From: Gemmataceae bacterium
Lineage (GTDB): Bacteria > Planctomycetota > Planctomycetia > Gemmatales > Gemmataceae
Length of the DNA: 34,934 bases
NCBI GenBank assembly: GCA_009691845.1
Contig: SIAJ01000061.1
Span: 1-34,934 of the forward strand
Reading direction: 5' to 3'
Under the pieces are notes generated by a model. It was not told the DNA's origin. It was given only the letters and a program-made list of their open reading frames with translations, and searched no databases. Position 1 is the first letter of the stretch. Every line of letters starts with the position of its first letter. The position numbers were made by a program, and so were the translations under genes. This document shows, in pieces, positions 15,339-24,543 of this stretch.

Positions 15339-16628
15339 TTAGGCGTTCTTGATCAGCGTCTGGATGACCTTGGCCTTCTCACCCGCGAGCGGGCTCGGTC
15401 GGCCGAGGCTATCACGAATCTGAGCATCCTTCTCAAAGCCCAACGCCGCATAGATGGTGGCAAACAGATCGCCCGTCGATACTGGGTTCTCAACGATGCT
15501 GTCGGCCCCTTCGCTGGTCTTGCCGTAAACTTGACCACCCTTGATGTTGCCACCGGCGATCATCACGGACCACAGGCCCGGGTTGTGATCGCGGCCCGCA
15601 TTGTTGTTCACGCGGATCGTACGACCGAACTCGGACAGAGTGACGACCACGGTGTCTTCGAGACGACCCCGTTCTTTCAGGTCTTTGAGCAGCGTGCCGA
15701 TACCGTTGTCGATTTCGGGGAGACGCCGTTCGAGAGCGGTGAACACGCCGTTGTGCATGTCCCAGCCACCCGTGTTCACTTCAACGCAAGCTGCACCGGA
15801 TTCGGTCAGCTTGCGAGCGAGGAGACAGCCCTGGCCGAAAGCGCCCGTGCCGTACTCGGTCTTGAGCTTGATGGCTTTGCCGTCCGCGTCCTTATCGAGG
15901 CTGAACACGTCCTTGTTCTTGGAAATCACGAGGCTGAGGGCCTTGTCGTAGACTTCCTGGTGTGCACGGGCCGCATCACGCTCGGAGCCGGTGCTCTTCT
16001 GGAATCCACCTTCGAGGCGGCTAAACAGATCGCCACGGCGATTCATGCGGTCCAGACCCACTTCGGTTGGGATGCTGGCGTTTTCGGGCGGACGACCTGG
16101 CTGAGAGATCGGCAGGGCACCGTACTTTTGGCCGAGGAACCCAGCGCCGACGCCACCACCTCCACCGACCGTAATGAACGCAGGCAATTCGCCTTCGGTC
16201 TCGCGGTAGTACCAGGCGACCTTGGAGCCGACGTGCGGCTGTTCGACGAGCGGGTTGACCGGAAGGCCGGTGAACATCACGCGAGTACCTCGCATGTGAT
16301 CGCCTTCGGTGCTCTTGAGCGTGCGGATGATCGCGGCGCTGTTCATTTGCGCGCCGATCTTCGGCAGCAGGCGATTGATCTTGATGCCGGAAACAGCAGT
16401 CGCGGCGGACTTGGTTTCACCCATGTTCGGATGCGGATCCTTGTCTTCCCAGAAGTCGATGGCCGGATAACCGCCACCAAAGTGGATCACGATCAGGCTC
16501 TTGTTCTTCTTTTTCATCGTCGGCGCTTGTGCTTGCAGAGCGCTGATGAAGCTTTCTGCCGTAAGGGAAAAGGCCCCGAACGCAGCCGCGTGTTTCACAA
16601 AATGCCGGCGGTCAGTAATGCCCCACAT
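15339..16628 (-). CDS. DUF1501 domain protein (exported sulfatase-fold family)
   Basis: 429 residues, ATG 16628 with AAGGGG about 8 nt upstream. The N-terminus (DRRHFVKHAAAFGAFSLTAE) is a twin-arginine-like export signal. The rest is a full DUF1501 domain: VIHFGGGYPAIDFWEDK, then the GDHMRGTRVMFTG segment, NTGGWDMH, VVTLSEFGRT and a GRDHNPGLWSVMIAGG ending. The fold is related to alkaline phosphatase/sulfatase enzymes, but the activity is unknown. In planctomycetes these genes usually pair with a DUF1549/DUF1553 or DUF1800 gene; none is adjacent here, so this is a solitary copy. It has its own terminator and a 547-bp upstream gap. Confidence 0.93.
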   Translation of the reverse strand: MWGITDRRHFVKHAAAFGAFSLTAESFISALQAQAPTMKKKNKSLIVIHFGGGYPAIDFWEDKDPHPNMGETKSAATAVSGIKINRLLPKIGAQMNSAAIIRTLKSTEGDHMRGTRVMFTGLPVNPLVEQPHVGSKVAWYYRETEGELPAFITVGGGGGVGAGFLGQKYGALPISQPGRPPENASIPTEVGLDRMNRRGDLFSRLEGGFQKSTGSERDAARAHQEVYDKALSLVISKNKDVFSLDKDADGKAIKLKTEYGTGAFGQGCLLARKLTESGAACVEVNTGGWDMHNGVFTALERRLPEIDNGIGTLLKDLKERGRLEDTVVVTLSEFGRTIRVNNNAGRDHNPGLWSVMIAGGNIKGGQVYGKTSEGADSIVENPVSTGDLFATIYAALGFEKDAQIRDSLGRPSPLAGEKAKVIQTLIKNA

Positions 16629-17175
16629 GGATGACCCCTTTGCTGGGAGAAAATGGGTTGTGCGTTAAACGCTGGTGTTCGCTATAGAACAGTGTCGGCC
16701 CTTGGTGCCCCTGCTGTCAAGGGGAGGCGGGTTGGCCGCGCGCGGATTGTTCTTACACAAGTTCCGACGCAGTTAATCTAAGGCAAGTTCCCAAATTGGC
16801 AGAAAAAAACTCCGGGAAGCATGAACTCTTGCGAAGAAGCAAGTTTGAGGCGGTTGCAAATGCGTGCTTTTGCGTCTGATGAAGGCCTTTTTCCCCTCAA
16901 AACCATCTACGCAGTAAGCATTAAGGTCGAACGACCACAGGGGTCGCCTCGCATCCATCCTCGGGGAGCAAAAGCCAAACCTCCAGCTGGGGATTGAACA
17001 TTTGGACAGTATTCGGCGGCCGCTCAGAAAATGTAGTATCTCCAAAATCAGTCAAACCGTCGTTACTATGGGCTGGGATATGCTCGACCGCATGGAGCCT
17101 GCCGTGGCGAAAGTACGCGAACGCCTATTGCGGGCGACCGGAAACTGAATTCTCACGAATTCAGCTACGGGAGGT
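16629..17175. other. Intergenic region, no gene recognised
   Basis: 547 bp between the DUF1501 start and the stop of the long dehydrogenase gene. Base composition is AT-richer than the genes. A 90-codon frame at 16773-17045 has no ribosome site and no protein-like pattern. A perfect hairpin CTGAATTC-TCAC-GAATTCAG (17145-17164) lies 11 bp past the next gene's stop and is followed on the minus strand by TTT, so it may be a weak terminator. Confidence 0.4.
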
Positions 17176-20100
17176 TTACTTCGCCGGCATCTCCTTCTTC
17201 GCACCCCAATAAATTGCGTTGGCGATCATCCTCTTGAAACTCTCCTCCTCGAAATCTTTCGGGTGCCCGAGGGACGTGTAAAACATTCGCCCTTTGTTCT
17301 CGCGGACCCACGTAATCGATTCGGTTTCCTTGGGAATGCTGCCGGTCATTAGCACGGTCACGTCCTTGTTGTGCCCCTGGTTCTTGTACAGGCTTCCTTC
17401 CGAGACGAATGGCTTCACACCGTTCATAGTTGGGTGCTTCGCGCCGGCATCGGTTAGCTTGCATTCGCACCTGGGCCCGGCACCGAAGTGCCCCTTGTAG
17501 TTGCCACCCAGGATGTTTTTGTCCATGTCGAGCCAGTTTTGGAAGCCGTGGCTCGCGGTGCGGATGGCCACGATCGGCTTGCCGCTCTCGGCATATTTCT
17601 TGATGCGATCGAGTTGCTCGCCTTTGATCGTCAGCCGTCGCGTAAAGAACACGGCCACATCGCAGGTTTCGAGGGCTTCGAGCCCGGGCACGTCGTCGTC
17701 GGTCTTGCGGAAAGCTTGCGAACACTCGACGGGATAGTTTGCTTCGAGGTACTTCTGCAAAATGGGCAGCGTGTCGTCCGACTTGTATTCGACCGAACCG
17801 GAGATGAGCAGGACCTTGAGTTTCCCAGGCGAGCCGGGAGCGTTAGCGACCGGAGTCTTCTTCTCAGCGACCGGAGGTTTCGGCAATTTCTCCTTCGGTG
17901 CGTCCACCTGCGTCTGCATGTACGCAAACAAATCTCGAATTTCCTGGTAGCTCAACGTATCCAGCATCTTCTCCGGCATCAGCGACGTGGCCGAGGGGAG
18001 CATCTCTTCGATGTCCTTCTTGGACACGACCGTTTTCACCTGCTTGTTCTCGATCACGTTGACCAGCGTGACGCTTGCCTCGGTTGGCTCCATGACGAGG
18101 CCGGTGAGCCGGCGATTGTCGAGCGTCGTCACGTTGTACGACATGAACTCGGGCCGCACATACAGCGACGGATCGACAATGTGCGTGAGCAGGTAGCCGC
18201 GATTCTTGCGGTCGGCCGTAGTCAAATCGGGACCAACTTTCCCCCCCTCTCCAAACAACGTGTGACACGCCGCACAATGTTTGGTGAACAACAATTTGCC
18301 GCTTGCGGCCGACCCGGCCCCGCGATTGAGTTCGGCCCCGAGCCAGGTGATGCGAGCCTGTTTCTCGCCAGGCGTCGCCCCGCCGATTTTCCCCCAGTGC
18401 TTGATGACGAGTTTGTCGATCTCTTCGTTCTTGAACTCGAGCACGGGCCGAAGTTGCTCGTTCGGGATCGACTTGGGATCGAGCTTCTTGGCATCGACAT
18501 CGCGCAACACGGTCAGCGTCGTCGCCGGCCGCGAGAGCAGAATGCCCAGCACCTGTTGCCGCAAGCCGCCCGTGAGTTTCGGGAATGCCGCCGCCAATTC
18601 TTCAATCACCTTCGGATCGCCGAACGATTGGGCCGCCGTCAACGCCGCCCCGCGAATGGCGTCCGACTTCGATTCACGGAACAGGCCCATCAACACCGGC
18701 AGCGATTCCGGCCGACGAACCTGGCCGAGGAGTTGGATCAGCTTGACCTTGTCGGCATCGGGACGTTTTGTGTCGGCGAGACGAGCGTGGGCTTCTTTGA
18801 GAGCGGTATCGTGGTTGAAGCGGACACGAAGGCGGAATCGGTTTTCGTCATCAGGATATTCTTGGGATAGATCCTGAAGAATCCCTCGCATAGAACTATC
18901 CACGTTTTCAAACCCTCGCCCATCCAAAGCCTGCTCCGTGCCACGAAGGAGCATCGGTCGAACTTCGTGCGACGACTGCAAGAAAAGCCAGTACAAGAGG
19001 CTAAAATTGTACTCCGGAAACTTCGGTGTGTTGACGAGGCCGGGGGATGCAATGCGGCGGGCCAGTCGTTCCGCGAGGAACGTTCGCACAAGAGGGGCCT
19101 TCCAAAAATTTTTCGTGAACAGATCGTTGATTGTCGAATTCGGTGATGGGTGCGTAAGTAAATGCTCGAAGCTCCACCATATCAGTAGTGGTAGTTGGGT
19201 GTCTGATTGATCTTCATCCCGCATGGCGAGTTCAATTGCGATCTTCCAACCGTGATTGGACGGTATCCGCCTTGCCGTACAGGCAAGTTGGCTGCGGACG
19301 ATTAATGATGGCTCGGAAACAGCCATTTTTTGGAGCTTTTCGTAAACTTGTGTGGCCCTAGGGCCTTGATCGGCTGACAGCCGAACGACATTAGCACGCA
19401 CATGCTCGTTCGGATGATCGAGGAGTTTCAGTGTTGTGTCATCATCCAAGCCCTCGATCACATAAAGTGCCCACAAAGACTCCAACGCCAACAGCCCCTT
19501 CTCCTCCAGCGCCTGCTTCTTCAACGTCGGCACCACGCTCTTATCCTGCCGCTCCGCCAACAACCTCCTCGCCTCGTTCCGCCACCACTTGTTCGGGTGC
19601 TTCAGCAACTCCACTAGCTCGGCGCTCGTCTTCTTGCGTAGGTCGAACGGCTCGGGCTGTTTCGTCCCCTTGTACTCAATCTTGTAAATGCGGCCGTTGG
19701 TTTTGTCCCAGTTGTCGACCGGGTCTAAGTGGGCGGCTCGTTTGTCGTACCAGTCGGCCACGTAGACGCTGCCATCGGGGCCGAGAAAACAATCGACGGG
19801 CCGGAACCACGAGTCATTCGCGACGATCAGGTCGCCGCCGTGCTCGGCCGTGAACGACGAACCTTTCGGGGTCATCTTGTGCCAGTAGATCGCGTTCGAA
19901 AGCAGGTTGCCGGCGATGTATTGATCGTGAAACTCCTTCGGATACGCGTCCGACTGATAGACGATGCCGCCGCAAGTGACGTGGCCCCCCTTGAAGTTCT
20001 TGTACGGCACATGCTCGAAGTACCCGTAAGTGTGCGGATTGTGCAGCGGGCCGTGCTTCGAAAAACCCTTCACGTAATAGGCCCCTTGCACGTGGTGCAG

Positions 20101-20880
20101 CATGGCCGCCCCGCCGAAGTTTGTTCCGGCGATGCACTGGCCGTGCTTGTCGAAGTCGAGGCCATAGGTGTTGCCGCCACCTTCCGCGAACAGTTCGAAT
20201 TGCTTGGTCTTCGGGTGATAGCGCCAAATGCCCTGCTGGAATTCAAGCACTTCCTTCGGGTTGGCCGGGTTCTTGATCTTGGCCGTCACCGTGCTGCCGT
20301 GAGCGCCGTAGAGCCAGCCATCCGGGCCCCATTGCAGCGAGTTGGCGTAGGAATGGGAATCCTCCATGCCGAATCCAGCGGCACACACTTCCGGATCGCC
20401 GTCCGGCACGTCGTCGTGGTCCTTGTCGGGGTAGAAGAGCAAGTACGGCGGCTGCACGACATAGACGCCACCGCCGCCGATGCAGAAGCCAGTCGCCAGG
20501 TTGAGGCCGCTGACAAAATCCTTCGACTTGGTGAATCGCCCCTCGGCATCCGGCTCGTAGCAGATGGTGATGCGATCGAGCCCCTTCGGCCCCTTCGGCG
20601 GCGGCTCCGGCACCCGGTCCCAGACGGTTCGCAGATACTGATCCTGCTTCAGTGGCTTCAGGCCCGCCGGGTTCGGGTACTGCAGATATTGCAGCACCCA
20701 CATGCGGCCCTTCTCGTCGAACGAGATGCTCAGCGGTTGCCGAATCATCGGTTCCGTGGCCACGGCCTTGGCGGTGAAGCCTTCCGGCAGTTGCATCCGC
20801 TTGATCGCTTCCTCGGGCGTAAAGCCCTGGGCGGAAAGCGAGCCGACGGCGAAGAGCGAAATCAGGAGAGAAAGTCGCAT
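17176..20880 (-). CDS. PVC-type membrane-bound dehydrogenase/HEAT/cytochrome c protein fused to a ThuA-like domain
   Basis: 1234 residues from the ATG at 20880, the only start that begins with a signal peptide (MRLSLLISLFAVGSLSA); upstream in-frame codons cross repeat DNA. Order: beta-propeller membrane-bound dehydrogenase domain (about 20-405, with YLLFYPDKDHDDVPDG and GPDGSVYVADWYDKRAAHLDP), HEAT-like helical repeats (about 415-800), a c-type cytochrome (about 855-990; haem motif CAACH at 869-873, probable distal Met 968 in LMPEK), a Pro/Lys linker, and a ThuA-like (trehalose-utilisation, glutamine-amidotransferase-like) domain (about 1018-1230, with VLLISGSVEYKSDD and AIRTASHGFQNW). The first three are the standard planctomycete architecture for extracytoplasmic sugar oxidation or electron transfer; the fused ThuA part hints at carbohydrate work. 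The substrate is unknown. Confidence 0.93.
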   Translation of the reverse strand: MRLSLLISLFAVGSLSAQGFTPEEAIKRMQLPEGFTAKAVATEPMIRQPLSISFDEKGRMWVLQYLQYPNPAGLKPLKQDQYLRTVWDRVPEPPPKGPKGLDRITICYEPDAEGRFTKSKDFVSGLNLATGFCIGGGGVYVVQPPYLLFYPDKDHDDVPDGDPEVCAAGFGMEDSHSYANSLQWGPDGWLYGAHGSTVTAKIKNPANPKEVLEFQQGIWRYHPKTKQFELFAEGGGNTYGLDFDKHGQCIAGTNFGGAAMLHHVQGAYYVKGFSKHGPLHNPHTYGYFEHVPYKNFKGGHVTCGGIVYQSDAYPKEFHDQYIAGNLLSNAIYWHKMTPKGSSFTAEHGGDLIVANDSWFRPVDCFLGPDGSVYVADWYDKRAAHLDPVDNWDKTNGRIYKIEYKGTKQPEPFDLRKKTSAELVELLKHPNKWWRNEARRLLAERQDKSVVPTLKKQALEEKGLLALESLWALYVIEGLDDDTTLKLLDHPNEHVRANVVRLSADQGPRATQVYEKLQKMAVSEPSLIVRSQLACTARRIPSNHGWKIAIELAMRDEDQSDTQLPLLIWWSFEHLLTHPSPNSTINDLFTKNFWKAPLVRTFLAERLARRIASPGLVNTPKFPEYNFSLLYWLFLQSSHEVRPMLLRGTEQALDGRGFENVDSSMRGILQDLSQEYPDDENRFRLRVRFNHDTALKEAHARLADTKRPDADKVKLIQLLGQVRRPESLPVLMGLFRESKSDAIRGAALTAAQSFGDPKVIEELAAAFPKLTGGLRQQVLGILLSRPATTLTVLRDVDAKKLDPKSIPNEQLRPVLEFKNEEIDKLVIKHWGKIGGATPGEKQARITWLGAELNRGAGSAASGKLLFTKHCAACHTLFGEGGKVGPDLTTADRKNRGYLLTHIVDPSLYVRPEFMSYNVTTLDNRRLTGLVMEPTEASVTLVNVIENKQVKTVVSKKDIEEMLPSATSLMPEKMLDTLSYQEIRDLFAYMQTQVDAPKEKLPKPPVAEKKTPVANAPGSPGKLKVLLISGSVEYKSDDTLPILQKYLEANYPVECSQAFRKTDDDVPGLEALETCDVAVFFTRRLTIKGEQLDRIKKYAESGKPIVAIRTASHGFQNWLDMDKNILGGNYKGHFGAGPRCECKLTDAGAKHPTMNGVKPFVSEGSLYKNQGHNKDVTVLMTGSIPKETESITWVRENKGRMFYTSLGHPKDFEEESFKRMIANAIYWGAKKEMPAK

Positions 20881-21123
20881 GTGAGTGGCCCCAAGGAACG
20901 GGCAGGGTGAGAAGGCCATGGTAAAACAGTGTTCTCCGTCAGGCAAGCACTTCTTTGTGGTAACTTCCATGCGCTGATGGTGCAAAACGGTGCCAAGCGG
21001 ACCCAGCAACGCACCAACACACTTTCCAGTAGACCTGTATTGTGAAGGCCCCTCGAACGTAAGGGAACTTTGAGATTTTTTCCGGATTTCTCGTCTCGGC
21101 CAGGACCAAACCCCAATACTGTT

Positions 21124-21198
21124 TGACCACGGATTGAACGGATTCTCACGGATAAAGACAGAACAGTGATGCACTCTTATCCGTGCAATCCGTGGTCA
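21124..21198. repeat. Interspersed inverted repeat (CACGGATT type)
   Basis: TGACCACGGATT (21124-21135) pairs with AATCCGTGGTCA (21187-21198), and CACGGATAA (21147-21155) with TTATCCGTG (21177-21185), giving a two-part stem. It resembles a CACGGATT-type intergenic repeat known from many bacteria. It lies upstream of the dehydrogenase gene; nothing else is seen in 20881-21312. Confidence 0.65.
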
Positions 21199-21312
21199 GA
21201 AATGCCTTTTGACGGGACCCGCATGATCTCGATATTCACGGGAACAGCACGTTTGCTACGGAGCAAACTGGAGTTCAGGAACACGCCTTGCTCGCTGAAG
21301 GGGTAGGGCAAG

Positions 21313-21344
21313 AAAAATGGGAGGCCACAATTTGTGACCTCCCA
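21313..21344 (-). terminator. Rho-independent terminator of the cytochrome-WD40 gene
   Basis: On the minus strand TGGGAGGTCACAA/TTGTGGCCTCCCA (21318-21344, one G-T pair) is followed by TTTTTCTT. It is 53 bp past the stop. Confidence 0.85.
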
Positions 21345-21397
21345 TTCATTCGGCTACATCTAAAAAAAAGTAGTCGGTCGGAAATCGCGTGAGATTC

Positions 21398-22873
21398 CTA
21401 CTTCTTCTTCGGCTCCACCACCGGCACCGGCACCGGTGCTACATATCCTGGCGAAGCGTTGAACCCCTTGGCCACCATTCCGTCGGCCACGTTCCATACG
21501 CGCACTTCGCCATCGTAGCCGCCGGCTGCGACTTGTTTGCCGTCGGGACTGATGGCGGCCGCGAAGACGTGGTCGTTCAGGCCGGTCAAGGTTTTCAGGG
21601 CCGTGCCCGCTTCTGGGTTCCACACTTTCACGGTTTTGTCGGCCGAGGTCGTCACCATGATCGGCTGAGTCGGGTGTTGAACCACTTTCAGGATATCGTC
21701 GGCATGACTCCCGATAACCCGGATCTGCTTGCCTTCGCCGGTCGCGTTCCACATGCGGAGTTGCTTATCCATTCCCGCCGAGAACCCGGCCTTGCTGTCG
21801 GCCTTCACGCCGATGCCGAACACGGGATTCTGATGATCCGGGAACGTGAGCACCGATTCCTTCAGGGCCAGGTCCCACACCTTGGCCGTCTTATCCCGGC
21901 TGCACGTGAGTAAGTGCTTGTTGTCGGGAGCGAGCACGACGCCGAGCACCCAGTCCGCGTGGTTTTCGATCGACTGCTCGAGCTTGCCGCTCGGGTATTC
22001 CCACACACGCACGGTGCGATCGCAGCCACCGCTCACGATTCGTTTGCCATCGGCAGACACAGCGAGGCAGAGAACCGAATCGTCCGAGTCGACCAATTGC
22101 TTGATCATGACCTTCGGATCGCTTACACCATCGAGAATCTGAACATCACCTTCGGCCTTGCCTGTGGCCGCGATGTCGTAGATGCGGACGTCCCCTTCTT
22201 GGCCCGGTCGGCCACCGGCGACGGCGAGCTTGCCATCGGCCAGGAACGACATCGCATAGGCTCGCTCGGCTCGCGTGTAGATTCGTTTCAGGAGCTTGCC
22301 GGATGCTGCTTCCCAAACGGTCAACTCGTGATGCCCGCCAACGACGAGGTTCTTGCCGTCCGGCGAAAAGACGAGAGCGTTGATAATGGTCGGGTACGGG
22401 TATTTGGCGGGGGGCGGTGGGGACTTCCAACGAACGCGGAGTTCTTTAACGAGGTCCGCCTTCGGATCGATCCCCGCATCGAGTTTGGCACCTTGATCGA
22501 TCCACGTTTTGATCACCTCAGCCTGGGCCTTCGGCACCGACGAAAGATTATCCTTCCGTGGCGGCATCCGCCGTTCCTTCTCGGAAACGATGAGCGCGTA
22601 GAGTTCGCTCTGCGCGTGCTTCCCGGCCGTGATGCCTTCGCCGGCCGCACCGCCAGCCAGCATTTTTTCGAACGTGGTCATGTCGTATTTGCCCGACCGC
22701 TTCTTGGCGTCGTGGCACGCGTAACAGTTTTCCTTCAGGATCGGAGCGACATCGTTGATGAAGCTGATCGGTTTGGCTTGAGCGTGGGCCGAGGGAACGG
22801 AGGCCACGAGCCACGCGGTCAGAGCCGTCAGAATACCGCAAAGGACACAAAGGCAAGTTCGATTCAGTCGCAT
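21398..22873 (-). CDS. Exported planctomycete cytochrome C domain plus WD40 repeat protein
   Basis: 491 residues from the ATG at 22873, which begins a signal peptide (about 1-31, ending SAHAQ); longer starts add residues from the upstream gap. A planctomycete-type cytochrome c domain (about 36-135) has the haem motif NCYACH (Cys 50, Cys 53, His 54) and a likely axial Met in RRMPPRKD (Met 103). About seven WD40 repeats follow (165-470), for example ALVFSPDGKNLVVGGHHELTVW and LSADGKRIVSGGCDRTVRVW-like units, enough for one propeller. It ends in a Pro/Val tail (VAPVPVPVVEPKKK). Such proteins are frequent in planctomycetes and probably sit in electron-transfer or binding complexes outside the cytoplasm. 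Its role is unproven. Confidence 0.92.
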   Translation of the reverse strand: MRLNRTCLCVLCGILTALTAWLVASVPSAHAQAKPISFINDVAPILKENCYACHDAKKRSGKYDMTTFEKMLAGGAAGEGITAGKHAQSELYALIVSEKERRMPPRKDNLSSVPKAQAEVIKTWIDQGAKLDAGIDPKADLVKELRVRWKSPPPPAKYPYPTIINALVFSPDGKNLVVGGHHELTVWEAASGKLLKRIYTRAERAYAMSFLADGKLAVAGGRPGQEGDVRIYDIAATGKAEGDVQILDGVSDPKVMIKQLVDSDDSVLCLAVSADGKRIVSGGCDRTVRVWEYPSGKLEQSIENHADWVLGVVLAPDNKHLLTCSRDKTAKVWDLALKESVLTFPDHQNPVFGIGVKADSKAGFSAGMDKQLRMWNATGEGKQIRVIGSHADDILKVVQHPTQPIMVTTSADKTVKVWNPEAGTALKTLTGLNDHVFAAAISPDGKQVAAGGYDGEVRVWNVADGMVAKGFNASPGYVAPVPVPVVEPKKK

Positions 22874-23055
22874 GGAATTTGGCCTCTCGGGGGGGAGGGT
22901 AAGGCAGGCGGGTAAGATGTAGTGTACGCAAGAGCCTGCCACTTGTGAACGGTGATGCGGGCAACCGTGGCCAATTCGCACTGGCGTAACCGGGCCATGC
23001 CGCCTAAGATTGGTGGGACGTTGTACGCTTTTTCTCTTCCAGATCGCCTGTCGGA

Positions 23056-24039
23056 ATGAATGGTTCGATAGCCGCCGCCTTTCGGGGCACCGGTAGCACA
23101 GTGCCGGACCGCGTTGTCACCAACGAGTGGTTCACGAGCTTCGTCGAAACTTCGGACGAATGGATTCGCACGCGCACGGGCATCACGGAACGACGGTTTG
23201 TTGGACCGGATGAAAGCTCGGCAACGCTCGCGATTTCGGCCTCTCGCAAAGCCCTCGAGGCCGCTGGCCTGCACGCCAACGACATCGATCTGATTTTGTG
23301 TGCGACGGTCACGCCGGACAATATGTGCCCATCAACCGCCTGCATCGTTCAGGCGGGCCTGGGTTGCCGGCCCATACCGGCCATGGACATTTCCGCCGCG
23401 TGCAGTGGCTTTCTTTATGCACTCAAAGTTGCCGACCAGTTCATCCGTGGCGGCTCGGCCAGAAATGTCCTGGTGATCGGGACCGACATTCTGTCCCGAA
23501 CCATTGACATGACGGATCGCAACAGCTGCATCCTGTTCGGCGATGGTGCCGGTGCGGTGATTGTGTCCCAGGCGGACGATTCCAAGCGAGGAATTCGCTC
23601 GATCAAGCTGTATTCGGATGGATCGCCCGGTGAACTGATTCACTTGCCGGCGAAGGTGACATTGCAGCCCCCACTTGCTCCGAAGCAACGCGATCACATC
23701 TGGTTGAATGGCCGCGAGGTGTTCAAGTTCGCGGTGCGGAAGATGATCGAATTGACACAGGACGCGATGATCGATTGCCAGGCAATGGGCCTGGAAATCT
23801 CCTTGCTGATTCCCCACCAGGTCAATCAACGCATCATCAATTCCGCACTCGAAAACACGGGATTCCCGGCTGCAAAAGTGATGATCAACCTGGAGAAGTA
23901 CGGCAACACTTCGGCCGCATCCGTGCCCATTGCCCTCGACGAAGCCGTGCGCGAAGGCCGAGCCAAGCCGGGCGATACCATTCTCTTGGTCGCCTTCGGA
24001 GGCGGCATGACCTGGTCTTCGGCGATTATTACGCTTTGA
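23056..24039 (+). CDS. fabH: 3-oxoacyl-ACP synthase III (FabH)
   Basis: 327 residues, close to the usual 317-335. The catalytic triad is visible: Cys 116 in DISAACSGF, His 254 in LIPHQVNQRI and Asn 284 in EKYGNTSAAS. SDEWIRTRTGITERR and FGDGAGAVIV are also hallmarks, and the C-terminal GGGMTW segment is intact. The enzyme condenses acetyl-CoA (or another short acyl-CoA) with malonyl-ACP to start fatty acid synthesis in the cytoplasm. It is not in the usual plsX-fabH-fabD-fabG cluster; its neighbours are unrelated, so this may be a stand-alone or second copy. No clear Shine-Dalgarno is seen. Confidence 0.95.
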   Translation: MNGSIAAAFRGTGSTVPDRVVTNEWFTSFVETSDEWIRTRTGITERRFVGPDESSATLAISASRKALEAAGLHANDIDLILCATVTPDNMCPSTACIVQAGLGCRPIPAMDISAACSGFLYALKVADQFIRGGSARNVLVIGTDILSRTIDMTDRNSCILFGDGAGAVIVSQADDSKRGIRSIKLYSDGSPGELIHLPAKVTLQPPLAPKQRDHIWLNGREVFKFAVRKMIELTQDAMIDCQAMGLEISLLIPHQVNQRIINSALENTGFPAAKVMINLEKYGNTSAASVPIALDEAVREGRAKPGDTILLVAFGGGMTWSSAIITL

Positions 24040-24185
24040 CAATCATGCTCGACGCCCCCTGACAAAAGTCTTTCGGAGCCGCGAGCAGCCTAGCCGAAAT
24101 GGAGCCTCCAAAATTCTTGTGAGAGCGGTAGGAAGAGGTCATGCAGTGCCGAGTGTTGAGCACATTTCGGACCTTGCCGAATCGA

Positions 24186-24214
24186 TTGACACCCCCGGTT
24201 GTCTCCTGTACGAT
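24186..24214 (+). promoter_or_regulatory. Sigma-70-like promoter for the small lipoprotein gene
   Basis: TTGACA (24186-24191), a 17-bp spacer and TACGAT (24209-24214). The -35 is perfect and the -10 matches 4 of 6. It predicts a 5' leader of about 60 nt before the ATG at 24282. Confidence 0.5.
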
Positions 24215-24281
24215 CAAATTTGGGACCACGCTTCGCTCCTCACTCGCAATGTCGTTGGTTCTCGCTTCAACAAGGTATGCC

Positions 24282-24422
24282 ATGAGAAGATTACTGTTTC
24301 TTGCAGTGATCGCGATTGCCGCGATGTCGACGGGCTGCACCGTCAACAACGACCCAGGTTATTATGACGGCTATGGTTACAGTTATGGCTACTCTCAGTA
24401 CGGCTACTATGGCTACCCGTGA
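24282..24422 (+). CDS. Tiny Gly/Tyr-rich lipoprotein
   Basis: 46 residues from the ATG at 24282, with AAGG 6 nt upstream and a promoter-like sequence further up. MRRLLFLAVIAIAAMSTGC is a compact lipoprotein signal with the lipidated Cys at 19. The mature 28 residues are almost only Tyr, Gly and Ser (DPGYYDGYGYSYGYSQYGYY). Such tails are sticky and often surface-associated, but no family or function can be named. It is convergent with the LptF/LptG-type gene. Confidence 0.65.
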   Translation: MRRLLFLAVIAIAAMSTGCTVNNDPGYYDGYGYSYGYSQYGYYGYP

Positions 24423-24543
24423 TATTCTTCGCGCGGTGAAGATCGAAACGAACCCGACGCTCAAGCAACGGACTGCCTTTGCGTGCGCGTCGAGCTAGTC
24501 TGGGATGATTCAATGTTGGCCGCTTGCAGCACATGTTCTCGCG

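Noticed and set aside
15531..16634. Plus-strand open frame of 367 codons
   Set aside because: Mirror of the DUF1501 gene; long opposite-strand frames are expected in GC-rich DNA.
16773..17045. Minus-strand 90-codon frame in the gap after DUF1501
   Set aside because: No ribosome site, odd composition and no protein-like pattern; treated as intergenic.
17488..18870. Plus-strand open frame of 460 codons
   Set aside because: Opposite the HEAT/cytochrome part of the fusion gene, which has clear domains and a haem motif.
19729..20910. Plus-strand open frame of 393 codons
   Set aside because: Lies opposite the dehydrogenase domain; low-information protein without start signals.
24141..24422. Longer 93-residue start for the small lipoprotein
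   Set aside because: The first 47 residues cross the promoter-like sequence and would bury the lipoprotein signal.
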